This document shows, one piece after another, positions 1-10,205 of a stretch of DNA of 46,330 nt. The number at the start of each line of letters is the position of its first letter. Positions within the stretch are counted from its first letter, which is position 1. The DNA comes from Coptodactyla brooksi. Taxonomy: Eukaryota; Arthropoda; Insecta; Coleoptera; Scarabaeidae. The position numbers were made by a program, and so were the translations under genes. Location of the stretch: assembly GCA_033557675.1 (NCBI GenBank), contig JAWQRM010000009.1, positions 1 to 46,330 on the forward strand, given 5' to 3'. Under the pieces are notes generated by a model. The model worked only from the letters and a program-made list of their open reading frames with translations, did not search any database and was not told where the DNA came from.

Positions 1-87
1 TTATTCTATTCACATATTTAATAAAAATCATGACATTATCGTAAAATATTAAATAGGCATATAGAGGAAATGGTATAAATAAATGAT

Positions 88-130
88 GCAACCGGTCATT
101 TTGACCGGTTCGTAGTTCTAGTGTTAAACT
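88..130. repeat. palindrome and TTAA, possible piggyBac-type tip
   Basis: Positions 90-98 and 102-110 are perfect inverted copies of AACCGGTCA with a 3-nt loop, and a TTAA follows at 124-127. piggyBac-group elements often carry a CCGGTCA..TGACCGG palindrome close to a TTAA-flanked end, so this may be a stranded element end. No second end or transposase lies nearby. The call is tentative. Confidence 0.3.
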
Positions 131-654
131 CTCCTATGATAAAACCACGAAAGGGTCAGTTGTGTTAAAAATGTTCGATGTTTGATTAGGGAATCTAAAA
201 GATAAAATAAATTCAATAAACAATTTGGAAATTTATAAAATCAGTTGCAGAAATTACGATAAAAGTTAGATCGTACAAACGTGAATGTCCATTAACACCA
301 TGTATAATGAGCACTTAGCTCACTTTAAATATAATAGACCACAGAAATCTAGCGTGATAAATGATAAAATATAATTGATTAAACAAGCTAATATAAATAA
401 TCGGCTATCAATACTTTTTGACTTGTTAGATAATAAGGAAAAGGTAATTAAAAACCAATTGTTGCAACTAGTTTGAACAGTATTAAAAAGCAATTAGGAT
501 AGGAGTTAGGTATATAAGTTAAGCGAGATTCATAACAGTGTTGTTGTGGTTAACGTGTTTGTTAGTTTTAGGAACAAAAACATGGTTAAAAGCAAAATGT
601 TAATGATGAAATAATTAGAATTGAAAGAAAAATGAATAAAGATATAACTAACAG
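131..654. other. AT-rich stretch, no gene seen
   Basis: Stops are frequent in all frames and no repeat pair or known domain is visible. I see nothing to annotate before the hAT relic. Confidence 0.5.
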
Positions 655-1378
655 TCAGTAGTGGGGAAAATATTTGAATTTCCATTTTACATGAATCGAT
701 GAGAAAGGATGTTACATTCCACGATCTCTTGTAGGTATGTGAGGAAAAAATTGTTCAATAGCCCAATGATTCCTAAATTGAAATGCCATTTTACTACGCA
801 ACACGTTTGATTATTTACCTCAAAAACTAAAGATTACTTCAAAAGGCGATTGTAAATGCAATTTTAACGGGTAAACTAAAAGAAAAGGTTTAAAATTTCC
901 GATAACTTGCATCTTGAATTAACTACTTCAGAGTTAAAATAACATACTACAGCTGAAGTACGTTGTGAAATAGGAAAATATGTTTGGATTTCCCATTCCA
1001 ACGATACGTTAACAAAATGGAATTATAAATGTGTTAGATGATATAAAGGAAGCAGTTACTGATAAGCATTCCAAACGATATTTTGCATTACAAATTAACA
1101 AGTTGACTGGATTGATTCCCTTCATTAATGAGATCAACTTCTGTGCTGCAAGGAACTTACCCAATCAAAACATACTTTTAGCATCATTAGGCAAATTTTG
1201 AAAAAGTTGAATGCAGAAGATGTGAGTAGAAACATACGTAGCTCAAACATTGTATTTACTCACTGCTTTTTTGCTCACAGAACCTATGAGTTCACATTAA
1301 CGGCAATATTCAAACGTATACTAGAGAAAGTTATAAATATGGTAAATTCTACTAACCTTAAGTTTTGTATACTGAAGT
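655..1378 (+). pseudogene. hAT-superfamily transposase relic (ZBED/BED type)
   Basis: A hAT transposase cuts and pastes its own element in the nucleus. It usually has an N-terminal BED zinc finger, an RNase H-like core and a C-terminal dimerisation region. Around 745-855 the frames read KLFNSPMIPKLKCHFTTQH and then SKTKDYFKR, resembling the BED-finger region of ZBED/SCAND3-like transposases. At 1045-1110 comes DDIKEAV and then FALQINKLTG, in the place of the FALQxDEST core motif, with the DEST part lost. At 1252-1281 VFTHCFFAHR fits the THCxxHR motif, followed by VINMVN. The reading crosses at least three frames with several stops, and the C-terminal half is missing after about 1378. The relic is old and inactive. 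Only the partial motif order supports the family assignment, but three motifs occur in the correct order and spacing. Confidence 0.65.
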
Positions 1379-2130
1379 GATTCCAGGGTAAAGTGAAATG
1401 CTGAATTTTGGAACTTTAGATTAAACTGCTGACGATTTTAAAAAGTAATATCTATTGTACTAAAATGGTAAGTTTAAGATCTATGTTTTTTCATTTCATT
1501 CATAACCATGCTTGTCTATGGTGGACGACGAAGACTCTAGTGACATAAGCGTCATGGTAAATAGGACTTTCTGTAAATTTAACTCATGTACTTCCCTCAT
1601 TAAAAGACTACTCGGCACGTCAGCAAACCGATAAGTATATTTCAAAACAAGCTGACGAAAAACAATCCCAACTCCCAGACGGCATTGTGTTGGTCTCGGT
1701 GTTGGAATATTTTTTCCGGCAGAATATTTGGCACGCGCTCATAAGAAGTGTTCGTACATAAACAAGGCACGTCGCGACGTGACTCGAAACACTTTGTCGC
1801 TTTAGATGTGTGACAATCCATAAAAATCTTACAAGATTTTTATATTTGAGAGAACAAAAGCGTGGTAAAGGACATGAGAAAAATTTCTTCCTGGGTGCCG
1901 ACATCGATTTTGCTTGAACTTTCTCTCGAATTATTTGTATTACATGGTATATCTAATTTCAGTATATTGCAATTTCATTTAGTAAATTTAGTCTTTTGAA
2001 ATTACATAAAATTACCACCACGCTTTCAACTTTCATTTAAATAGTACTCCTATCTCTCTAGAAGAAGAGCCTTTCAGATCGCATGGGAATTCAATATATA
2101 TTCCACCTATTTAACAGCAATATGCGTTAC
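1379..2130. other. no gene; GC-richer unique patch at 1600-1910
   Basis: The patch at 1600-1910 is visibly richer in CG dinucleotides than its surroundings. It holds a 94-codon open frame on the minus strand (1620-1904) and an open frame on the plus strand, neither of which I recognise. It may be conserved non-coding DNA or a relic of something older. The rest is plain AT-rich sequence. Confidence 0.3.
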
Positions 2131-2272
2131 GCAAGAAAGAGACTCAGTTCACCTCTAAAACAAAAGATAGTTTTGTTTTGAATGAAGCAGCACATTGAAC
2201 ATATACAATGTGCTTCTTCATTGAAAAAATAAATATCTTTTGTTTTAGAGGTGAACAGAGTCTACTTTCTGT
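2131..2272. repeat. fold-back element (140 bp)
   Basis: Positions 2147-2169 and 2234-2256 are perfect 23-bp inverted repeats. Imperfect pairing extends outward through AAAGAGACT and AGTCTACTTT, and inward through CACATTG and CAATGTG. The whole unit would fold into one hairpin of about 140 nt. It has no coding content and is best described as a MITE-like or snap-back palindrome. Confidence 0.75.
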
Positions 2273-2539
2273 CTTTATTAGTGCCATTTCCTAGTACTCT
2301 TAGTTTCATTAAATCCTAGTTGTATGAAATCCTTCTAAATACCCGCAGATCTCTGAGAGACACAGGACTGCCTTTTGGGGAGAGGTGTAGTCTCATATTG
2401 TACTCGAGATTAATTTAATACTGCGAAAAGATTTACAAATATAATTTCGATTTTCAACAGAAGTTCCAACAGTTGTATTAGTACCATTTTAAAACACATT
2501 GTTGTTAATTTTTGTACATAGTTTGTATTTTTATACATA
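2273..2539. other. no gene seen
   Basis: AT-rich sequence lies between the fold-back and mariner copy 1. The 3' terminal repeat of that mariner would be expected here, but I cannot see it. Confidence 0.4.
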
Positions 2540-3394
2540 GATTTTTGTATGTCATCTTTAGGAACAGCCTTTCTGCGTCACATCTGTTGAAATGGCTGAA
2601 ATATCATCCTGAAACGATCCTTTTATCGCAATTTTCAGTTTAGGGAAAAGAAAATAGTCACACGGTCATATATCAGTCGAATACGGTGGGTGGTTAATTA
2701 CAAAGATTTTTTTAGGCAAAAATTCACGAACTTTTAACGTCTTATGTGGTGGTGCATTATCATGTAATAAAAACAGCTATTTTCCTGCTGGATATTCAGG
2801 CCTAACACATACAACTCTTTACCACAAACTATGCAAAACTGCTAAATAATATTCTCCATTGACAGTTTTAACTTGTGGAACAAATTCCCTATGGACAATC
2901 CCTGGTGAATCACAAAAAGTAATCAACATTGTCTTGATTCTTGACTTTTGAAAACCCACTTTTCGGTTTAGTCTCGCCTTTTGACTTCCATTCTGCAGTT
3001 TAACGTTTAGGTTATGGATCATATTTAAAGCACCATGTTTCAATATTTCATCATATTTCATAGCTATGATCGAACCAAGAAAATCTGCATCATTTACAGC
3101 AGTTTTAGTGAGGTTTTTCCCTACACGAGCAATCTTTTAGTCGTCATTTAAAGTACATGGAACAAAACGTGAACAAACTTTCCTATTCCACAAATTTTGA
3201 GTCAAAATTTGACGAAGAGTTTTTCTGGTTGTTTTCAATTCGTCAGCTAAGATTTTTACAGCAAAATTTCCGTCAACAGCATTTTTAGCTCATCAACTCT
3301 AGCTTTAGATATACAACCATCGCGATACACTTTTTTCATCAGTCTAGTTTAGTCCAAGTTTAAAACAAAATTTAATATTTATTCTTTGTTCCAT
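2540..3394 (-). pseudogene. mariner transposase relic (SETMAR-like family)
   Basis: Mariner transposase binds the terminal repeats and cuts DNA with a DD34D catalytic triad. The start codon would be the ATG whose complement is at 3392-3394. The N-terminal helix-turn-helix part is scrambled by stops. The best-preserved part is 2819-3061, which reads QKSRIKTMLITF and then GIVHREFVPQVKTVNGEYYL, the block between the first and second catalytic aspartates. The segment with the first aspartate (GDETW) is replaced by unrelated residues. The HDNAPPH region survives near 2750 only across a frame break. Family copies are often misannotated as SETMAR-like histone methyltransferases. It is clearly inactive. 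Confidence 0.85.
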
Positions 3395-3517
3395 TATGTT
3401 TTTACGACATCAGTACAACTTTTGCCGCCATTCAAATGGCTATAGCTTTGTAACCTGTCATCCGATTGGCATAAGCTTGGATGCGTTCGAAAGAGGTGAC
3501 TTGTATCTTTTTAACAG

Positions 3518-5158
3518 TGTACAGAATGTCCCAGTATGATTTCCCCACCGAATATCTCGGAATTGGAAAGAGATATCGGTGCAGGACAAAAACTGTGGTA
3601 TAGGGCAAGCCAAGGACTACATAGAAAACTAAAATCTAGCATTAGCATACATACAGGCTGTCCCAAAAAAAACAAGTTATTTTCTTTTAAATGGAATAGT
3701 ATACTTTTTTCGTAAACATTTATAGCTTCTGATTTATTCTTTTCATTTGAGTACAAAAAAAATTTTGGTTCTATAACAAAATTTTCGAAATAAATCACTA
3801 AATGTGTTCGAGTGTATAGTGCCACGCAGGCGGAAGGTTCAGAGTTGCAAACCTGTGATTTTCACCTGTGATATCCCCAGAGAAAGAAATCGTTTGGAGT
3901 TAAATCAGGTGATCATGACGGCCAATTGATGGGAACATGTGTACCTATCTATCTGTAAAGGAAGAGGGGGAAGTTAGATTTGGAAAGAAAGTGAAGAATG
4001 TCCACCTATTGGGGAATTGTTCATTTAGTAAGTTTGTGGCAATAAGAGCGTTATGCGCAGGTGCCCCAGCATGTTAAATGACCAAAAATTGGTGAATATG
4101 TAAAGGTACTTCATCCAACAGTCCTGGTAGTATTTTACTTAGAAAATATAGGTATCTTTGACCAGTCAGCACTCCTTGATAGAAATAAGATCTTATTACA
4201 TACGCATCGATGATTCCACACCAAACATTGGGGATTTTCATTTACCCAATAATGACAATTATGGCGGTTTACTACACCATTATTATGGAAAAGCGATTCG
4301 TCTGACCATAATATTTTTGATAATAGGTTGTTATCATCATATAACCGTACTTGTATGTCTGCTATAAATTCTAATATTCTTAGATATTCTGTAGGCCGTA
4401 GACTTTGTTGAAAATGAATTTTGAATGGATGGAATTTTTGAATTTTTAATTTACAACAAAGTGTGCTAAAACTAGCGCTTCATTCGCTTCGTCAGTGACA
4501 GGTTTCAGTCGAATTTTCTTTTCTGTGGACAAAGTAGATCCCCAGTTTCTCTTAAAATTTTGTCTGTCGACACGAATGTTTTATGATCTGGGCACCTCCT
4601 TGCAGGAAAACGTATTCATGTACTTCAAAGAACCACGGCATTTTAAATGTAAACAGTATGTAACAGTTAACACATAAAAGTAAACAAATATGGAATAATC
4701 ATAAAATGATAACAGTTTAGACCGAATAAATACCAGACTGCAACACAAACCGGCTCATAAGTCAATAACTGACAAGTAACTGATGAAGCAATGACAGGTA
4801 TTCGCAGACAACGATGTTTCATACAAAGTACTGAACACTCAATTATGGGCCGTAAATCTGGCGTGGCACTCTAAACTCGAACACATTTTTATTGATTTAT
4901 TTCGCAAACTTTGTTATAGAACCAAAATTTTTTATACTCAAATGAAAAAAGTAAATCAGAATAAATGTTTATGAAAAAAGTACACTATTCCATTTAGAAA
5001 AATATAACCTGTTTTTTTGGGACACCCTGTGTATACGTTAATGACAGCTTTTAGTTTTCCATATAGTCGTTTGCATACGGAATACCACAGTTTTTGTCCG
5101 AAAACGATGTTACTTCCCAATTCCGAGATATCCGGTGGGGAAGTCATACTGGTACACA
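3518..5158 (-). mobile_element. nested DNA transposon with 300-bp inverted ends
   Basis: The arms 3518-3828 and 4861-5158 are long imperfect inverted repeats. Both outer tips carry a CCAGTATGA..TTCCCCACC block beside GTGTA, and the inner edges carry GCGTGGCAC and GTGCCACGC. The element sits inside the 5' leader of mariner copy 1, because removing it restores continuity with copies 2 and 4. The left tip has a small extra insertion that the right tip lacks. The core between the arms holds a degraded transposase on the minus strand. Confidence 0.8.
3840..4560 (-). pseudogene. Tc1/mariner-superfamily transposase relic (DUF4817-associated type)
   Basis: On the minus strand the end of this core reads, across frames, AGAPAHNALIATNLLNEQFP, then NRW, INWPSRSPDLTPNDF and FLWG. 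These match the second- and third-aspartate blocks (DGAPxH and RSPDLxPxDFFLW) of a large insect family in the IS630-Tc1-mariner superfamily whose proteins often begin with a DUF4817 helix-turn-helix. Frameshifts and stops separate the blocks. The N-terminal half between about 4300 and 4860 is not readable. It is inactive. The same family occurs at 6340-7175, 14946-15098 and 19932-20412. Confidence 0.7.
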
Positions 5159-5269
5159 CTGCATATGTTCGATAGATGGCGCTGCGTGTACTGTAATTTA
5201 AATTAAAATTCTCGTTATTGAATTGTCGTACTGTGTATTTAAGGTTCATTACAAAATGCATGAAAGTTG

Positions 5270-5460
5270 TGGATTGGAACCTTTACCTTGGTAACAAAGT
5301 TAAGCAAAGCAACCACTACACCAGATTGTTCTTTTGCTCGCCGAGCATTTCGCTGACCATGTCAGCATTGTTGGGAGCAATAGAGACAAGGGTTTCTTTG
5401 TCTCTGCCAAGATGTTTGTTTGTCTTTGTCACCCCCGAGGATGCTGACATTTTGATGTAG
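5270..5460 (-). repeat. Penelope-type tail with hairpin box
   Basis: On the minus strand this segment resembles 31640-31770 on the plus strand: a TGCTCCC block, a hairpin, GAAA or CAAA, then a second small hairpin. Here stem one is 5352-5357 with 5361-5366 (GCTGAC/GTCAGC, 3-nt loop). GAAA follows, and a second hairpin lies at 5335-5347 (TGCTC/GAGCA). The layout matches the hammerhead-like box of Penelope-like retroelements. It is probably a truncated 3' end with no coding part. Confidence 0.5.
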
Positions 5461-6091
5461 TGGTGGCGTCGTTTAACTACAAGACATGTACATCCATGGT
5501 TAAATGCAAGGATTACGAAAATTTCAATTTATGAAGAGAATACGAAAATCCACTGAGAATATATAAACTAGATAATTTCCCTACTTAAGTTCTTTAAGAC
5601 GAAATAATGTTTAGAACAATTTATAGATGAATAAAGCGTACAACCGCTTGAAACTCTACGACTAAACGCCGAATAATGTGAAAAGCTTACGGACTTAAGA
5701 TAAAAACGGATAAACCAGAGCTTAAGCATTGCAGAAGCCTTTACCGAGGGATGAGCAGAACTTTGTCCAGCCGTGACATGAATACCGCAAGTAAAAAGTT
5801 TTACCTGCCTCGAAAATCATTCCGGCACTCGAAAGGGTCTGCAAGAGAGATAGGCGAGTAATTAAAATCTCTTTGGAAGTTTCACGATGCGAGACATTGT
5901 CATCCACGGATGTCTACCTCGGTTAGGCGGACGCCAGCGAAAATTTTAAACAAACTCGACCGTTGTCACGTAACAGATGGAAAACGTATAGCAAACCTTG
6001 CGATCTTTTCGAGTTTTCGTTTTCGGCATGCAAATTTCAATTTAATCGTTTAGGAAAAAGGAAATCTCCCGCAGTGCTTCAGTACAAAAGG
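5461..6091. other. no gene; GC-richer patch 5700-6010
   Basis: The patch holds a 61-codon frame on the minus strand (5722-5907) that I cannot assign. Several CG-containing hexamers make it stand out from the flanks. It could be a conserved regulatory segment. No repeat copy of it occurs elsewhere in the window. Confidence 0.3.
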
Positions 6092-6147
6092 GAACAGGAG
6101 TTCAGTACAAAATGTTTGTACTGAACAGGAGTTCAGTACAAAATGTT
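6092..6147. repeat. two-copy tandem repeat, 31-bp period
   Basis: The 25-nt unit at 6092-6116, beginning GAACAGGAGTTCAG, recurs exactly at 6123-6147. The unit also forms a hairpin with the spacer: 6101-6109 (TTCAGTACA) pairs with 6117-6125 (TGTACTGAA). A third partial copy of TTCAGTACAAAA lies just upstream at about 6079. Confidence 0.75.
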
Positions 6148-6339
6148 CCATAAAATCCTTGTTTACATCGCTGGTTAGACAAATGCCTAAGAAGTATACA
6201 GAACGTAGTAAGAGGTTCCCATTGGTGAATCTTTAATTTGAGAATTTCTATTCGAGATCCATGTAAAAGAATTTACTCATAATTTTTATTGGAACACGCT
6301 GTACATTATCTACTATTTGGGTTTAATTTGCCCACTAAG

Positions 6340-7175
6340 ATGGCGAGCCTATGACATAGTGGTCACGTATCTTCCTACCCACCTCCCTGGAAACACTTTA
6401 TCCAAATAGCATCGTACATTAACAGAATAGCGTGGTGGAGCATCGTCTTGTTGCAACCAAATATTATTGCTTGGCACGTCGGTGTCGTTTGCGTTCGGGA
6501 ATAACTCCGCTAACGCAGGTATTAATTCGAATTGTAAAAGTTCTAGGTGTCTTTCTCTTGTTCAATTATTTTCAAAAAAGAATGGCCCTACAATTCTGTC
6601 ACTAATTATTTCAGCCCACACGTTAAGTTTTTGAAGATATTGGGTGTAGGCTTCCCTCATCCATTGGGGATTTTCCCTAGCCGAGTATCTACAATTTTGT
6701 TCATTGACAGTTCCGCTTAAAGAAAATGTTGCTTCGTCAGAAAATACTATAGGATGGAGGAACATCAGATCGCGATTACAAATGTCCATTACTTGTTCAC
6801 AAAATTCTTGTTTTCAATCAGTCATCCTCTGATATTTCATGGACCAATTTTACCTTGTAAGGATGAAATTTCTCCATTTTAAGAAGTTTCAGTACTGTAG
6901 TATGGCTGATATTGCAGTTTAAAGCGATGTATCTAGTAGATGAATGTGGATTATCTTAGATTTTCAAAGGCATCCAGCCTTTGGAAGATCGTCTACTGTA
7001 CCACGTTCTCTAAATTTAGTTTCTATTCTACTAACCGTTATTTGCTGATCAGGATATTTTTCGCCGAAAAGTCTACACACTTCTTGATGAGTTCTAACTC
7101 GGTCGCCATACCTAATCATCATTAGAACTTCAATTCGTTGTTGTTTTTGATCAACGGTGCCATTACGTATGAGAT
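6340..7175 (-). pseudogene. Tc1/mariner-superfamily transposase relic (DUF4817-associated type)
   Basis: Read on the minus strand, the relic keeps nearly the whole order of this insect transposase family. It has an N-terminal helix-turn-helix block (IEVLMMIRYGDRVRTHQEVC, then RLFGEKYP), a second helical block (NCNISHTTVLKLLK), and the first catalytic aspartate in FSDEATFSLSG near 6735. A NVWAEIISDRIVGPFFF block follows, then the second aspartate in QQDDAPP near 6440 and RWVGR near 6385. The third-aspartate block is barely recognisable at about 6340. Frame breaks lie near 6800, 6960 and 6550. The best continuous piece is 6562-6789. It is inactive. No clear terminal repeats could be paired. Confidence 0.8.
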
Positions 7176-7978
7176 TAGATAATACTGATAATAAATTAAT
7201 TGTAACCTATTCAAAATCATACATTGTTGAAAACAGATTAAAAAATTTATAGATTGTCATTAAAAAAAAGATGAAGTCATTACTCAAAAAACAATTAACA
7301 AAAAATCTAAAAATCGTTTAAAAAAAATACGCCCTAATTTACATCGCTGTATTCCTTTCGAAAATTATCCAAAAACCGAACATTAACGGAGTTATCGAAT
7401 TTATCCGTTACTTAATTTCCACACCGTATATACTACCTAGTTATTTTGTAAAATGACGGAAATGAGACGAAAATTATAATTTGAGGAATCAGATGAAATT
7501 CACCAGTTAGAGATTAATAAAAAAAACACTGTTTGTCAGAACAAAATTATTCTTTTGTGATAAGCATAAATTAATACATCTTTGGAACAAAATATCTACG
7601 AAAGTAATAAAAAATAAATTGAAAATTCTCATACATAAAATAATTAAACAATATGTTTATCACAAATAGAAATAGGTTTAAGGGCAAAACTTTTTTAAAG
7701 GGGTTAGGAATGTGGTATGATATAATTGCAATAAGGCACAGTCGATATTCTATATAATAATTAGTTGAAGTATTAAACAACAAAACTGTTCTATAATTTT
7801 CATTTCCTGTCATCAAGAGCTATGAAAGACGAGACCCTAATGATCCAGTTCTTCTTGAGGCAAATGGTTAAAGTGTTTGTTAGCTTTAGTAATCCCCTAT
7901 TGATGATGATAACTATATTGGAGTTGATAAACACCTTAACCACACCAAGATTGTTTAAAATCTCATTCTCGACGTATG

Positions 7979-8007
7979 TTTCGGTTTATCTAATAAACTT
8001 TCGTCAA
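7979..8007 (-). ncRNA. hammerhead-like box (Penelope-type)
   Basis: On the minus strand it reads TTGACGA, then AA, a perfect 5-bp stem GTTTA/TAAAC (7994-7998 with 7984-7988) with a 5-nt loop, then CGAAAC. The first box has T for C relative to CTGANGA. A near-palindromic GGTCATATGGCCAATT flanks it. It probably belongs to a Penelope-type repeat fragment covering about 7830-8060. Cleavage activity is not shown. Confidence 0.35.
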
Positions 8008-8175
8008 TTGGCCATATGACCAATTACGCATTTGTAGCCGCTACGAAGCCACGGTTAGCTGTGTTAGTTTTTGTATTAATTATTTATCAAGATTTAAATC
8101 ATTTTTTAAATTTGACCTAAGAGACATCAGTACACCCGATAACCTTTGGGTATTGTTTGATGCCAATGGGCTGCA

Positions 8176-8204
8176 TTTCCAGTGGCAATTTACGCCACTG
8201 GAAA
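8176..8204. repeat. perfect 11-bp hairpin, 7-nt loop
   Basis: Positions 8176-8186 (TTTCCAGTGGC) and 8194-8204 are exact inverted copies. No surrounding element explains them. Confidence 0.7.
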
Positions 8205-8721
8205 ATCTTTGTTTGCTTTGCAGGTTAGACAGGTATGAATTTTTAACAGATTCACCACTGTAAAGTGATTTATACTATTAACATTACAGCAGCAGTATTT
8301 TAGGCAAATTTAACAGTTTCCTTGCTTCCAACTCACAACAGAAGAAAATCGTGAATGAGGTCATTGATTCAACAACACTAATTACGTTGGCACGTCAGTA
8401 AATAAAATAGAAAAAGAAACATTAAAGAATAGAGATGTAGCACACATTTAACAAATGTTCAGATTGCTGATATGGAAAATGTTTGCTACATTTTCCCCTA
8501 AATCACAGGCTCCCAAAACAATGCAATATTTTTAAAGATTTACAGGCATCGAATCAGACATTAAGCAGATGAGAGCTATTAAAGTATAGATAATCTGTCT
8601 AGATTTGCCATCCGTGCGGGTGGATGAACTTTAATAAAATTGATATCTTATATAATCCTGCCGCCAAGAAACACGCATCATTTTTCATAAGAAACGTAAA
8701 ATGAGCGGGAGCTTCGTTAAC

Positions 8722-9756
8722 TACACAGTATGACAATTAAATAACGAGGGTTTTTAGATATAGAAACAAGCGCACATTATGTTTAAACGTTATTTTTTTA
8801 TTCAAAATAGATTCCGTTTAACTCAAAACATTTTTGTATGTTATCCTTAGGAATGGCCTTTAGTACCTGTGTCAAAGCTGCTTGAATAGCTGCAGTATCA
8901 AAACGACCGCAATTTTCAGTTTAGGAAAAAGAAAATAGTCATACGGTGATGATATAAGGTGAATATGGTGGGTGGTATAAAAAAATATCAATGACAGATA
9001 TTTTTTTAGTCAAACATTCACAAATTTTTAACGTTCTGTGTATTGCGTTATCATGCAATAAAAATAGCTCTTTTCCTGCTGGATATTCATGTCTAATACC
9101 TACAATTCTTGACTACAAACGATGTAAAATTGTTAAATTGACTGTTGACTTCCGAAAACACATTTTTTTTTGTTTTTGGCTCGCCTTTCGACTTCCATTC
9201 TGCAGACTGACGCTTAGTTTCTGGATTATACTTTTCTTTTTCCAAAATCTTGAGTTAAAATTTGACGAACAGTTTCTCTATTTGTTTTCAAATCTTCAGG
9301 CAACATTCTCACAGTAAAATTTCCTTTGACAGCAACGCTTACATGGATATTTTCTACCAATTCAGCACGATTTTTACTTTCTGAACGACCAGGTAAATCT
9401 TCACGACCATTTCTAAAACGATTCAACCACTCATAAACGCTAGCTTTAAATAAGCAATCATCACCATACACCTTTTTCATCAACTTGTGTGTCTCAACAC
9501 GTTTTTTCCCAGTTTAAAACAAAATTTAATATCTGCTCTTTGTTCTAGTACGTTTTCACATCAACATAATTTTTACCGTCATTCAAATGGCTGTAACTTT
9601 GTAATCTGTCATCAGATTAGATGAACTGTGGTGCGTTGGAAATAGGTGACTTGTATCTTTCTAACAATATAATATCTGTCTAACCATTCGATAGATGGCG
9701 CTACGTCTTCTATGGTTTAAATGAAAATTCTCGTTATCTAATTGTCATACTGTGTA
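8722..9756 (-). mobile_element. mariner element, copy 2, both ends present
   Basis: Terminal repeats of about 27 bp lie at 8722-8748 and 9730-9756 and differ at a single base (TACACAGTATGACAATTA at the outer side). The outermost TA at each end is the expected mariner target duplication. At 1035 bp it is shorter than the usual 1.3 kb because the centre of the gene is deleted. It gives the reference ends for the other three copies in the window. Confidence 0.9.
8798..9547 (-). pseudogene. mariner transposase, internally deleted (SETMAR-like family)
   Basis: The N-terminal half is well preserved at 9226-9483: KKVYGDDCLFKASVYEWLNR, then NGREDL, ESKNRAELVENI, GNFTVRMLPEDLKTNRETVR and QILTQDFGKRKV. 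These are the paired helix-turn-helix DNA-binding domain and linker. The region that should carry the first catalytic aspartate and the GIVHxEF block is missing or scrambled between about 9120 and 9225. The C-terminal end reads ELNGIYFE-like residues up to a stop at 8798-8800, near a part-preserved Y-SPD region at about 8940. The start ATG is mutated. It cannot make transposase but keeps both ends, so an active relative could have mobilised it. Confidence 0.85.
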
Positions 9757-9994
9757 TGTTATATGCGGGACACTACCAGCACCACAGTCATGTACGTATA
9801 ATATGCTTATTACATGATGGTCATTTGATCCTGCGAACAAGAAAACTCTCGAAAACCGCACGAATATAAAGTTAAAGAATGCTTATTAGTATTTTCTCAA
9901 ACTACCCTTAAGATGTACAAATTAAATGAAGTATTACAAACAGTAATACTTATCAGTATCAGACAAATGGTTAAATTTTTTTTCATATGATTTG

Positions 9995-10205
9995 GTTGAA
10001 ATAACCTCGTACCGAAATTTGCTGCTGCGTCTTTCCACCCGCAATATAATGGCGCAGCAGAATGTACAAACTTTTAAGACTACAATGAGCAAGATTATGT
10101 GGCGAGGGCAAGATAAAGACGAGGCGTCACGAGCATTGCTTCTACCGAACAATGCCAAACACCCGTAGAACTTTTACAAGGGCGAATAATTCGGTTGGTT
10201 TCGAG
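9995..10205 (+). pseudogene. Ty3/gypsy integrase fragment
   Basis: The plus strand reads FAAASFHPQYNGAAE at 10018-10062, matching the HPxTNGxAER block of the integrase core that contains the catalytic glutamate. After a one-base shift at about 10070 it continues FKTTMSKIMW, RGQDKDEASRALLL and NNAKHP. After another shift it reads QTPVELLQGRIIR at 10152-10190, the SPAELLxGR block of gypsy integrases. Blocks, order and spacing fit the family. No reverse transcriptase, LTR or primer-binding site is visible nearby, so this is an isolated scrap about 210 bp long. Confidence 0.7.

Larger units (their letters stand above)
2540..5237 (-). mobile_element. mariner element, copy 1, interrupted
   Basis: This is a Tc1/mariner-superfamily DNA transposon on the minus strand. 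Its 5' terminal repeat is the block at 5211-5237, which closely matches the two perfect-end repeats of the copy at 8722-9756. Its 5' leader is split: 5159-5237 and 3360-3517 together match the continuous leader of the other copies, and the 1.64 kb between them is a different transposon. The 3' terminal repeat is not recognisable, so that end seems lost or too decayed. Confidence 0.75.
7176..8721. other. mostly AT-rich, no gene
   Basis: Apart from the box at 7979-8007 and the hairpin at 8176-8204, I see no domain. The open frames at 7571-7816 and 7822-8019 are low-complexity and match nothing I know. Confidence 0.4.

Noticed and set aside
2540..3394. Host histone methyltransferase (SETMAR-like) gene
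   Set aside because: Matches of this family are to the mariner transposase domain only. There is no SET domain and the frame is broken.
5218..5460. 80-codon plus-strand frame
   Set aside because: It overlaps the mariner end and the reverse strand of a Penelope-type tail. The open frame is incidental.
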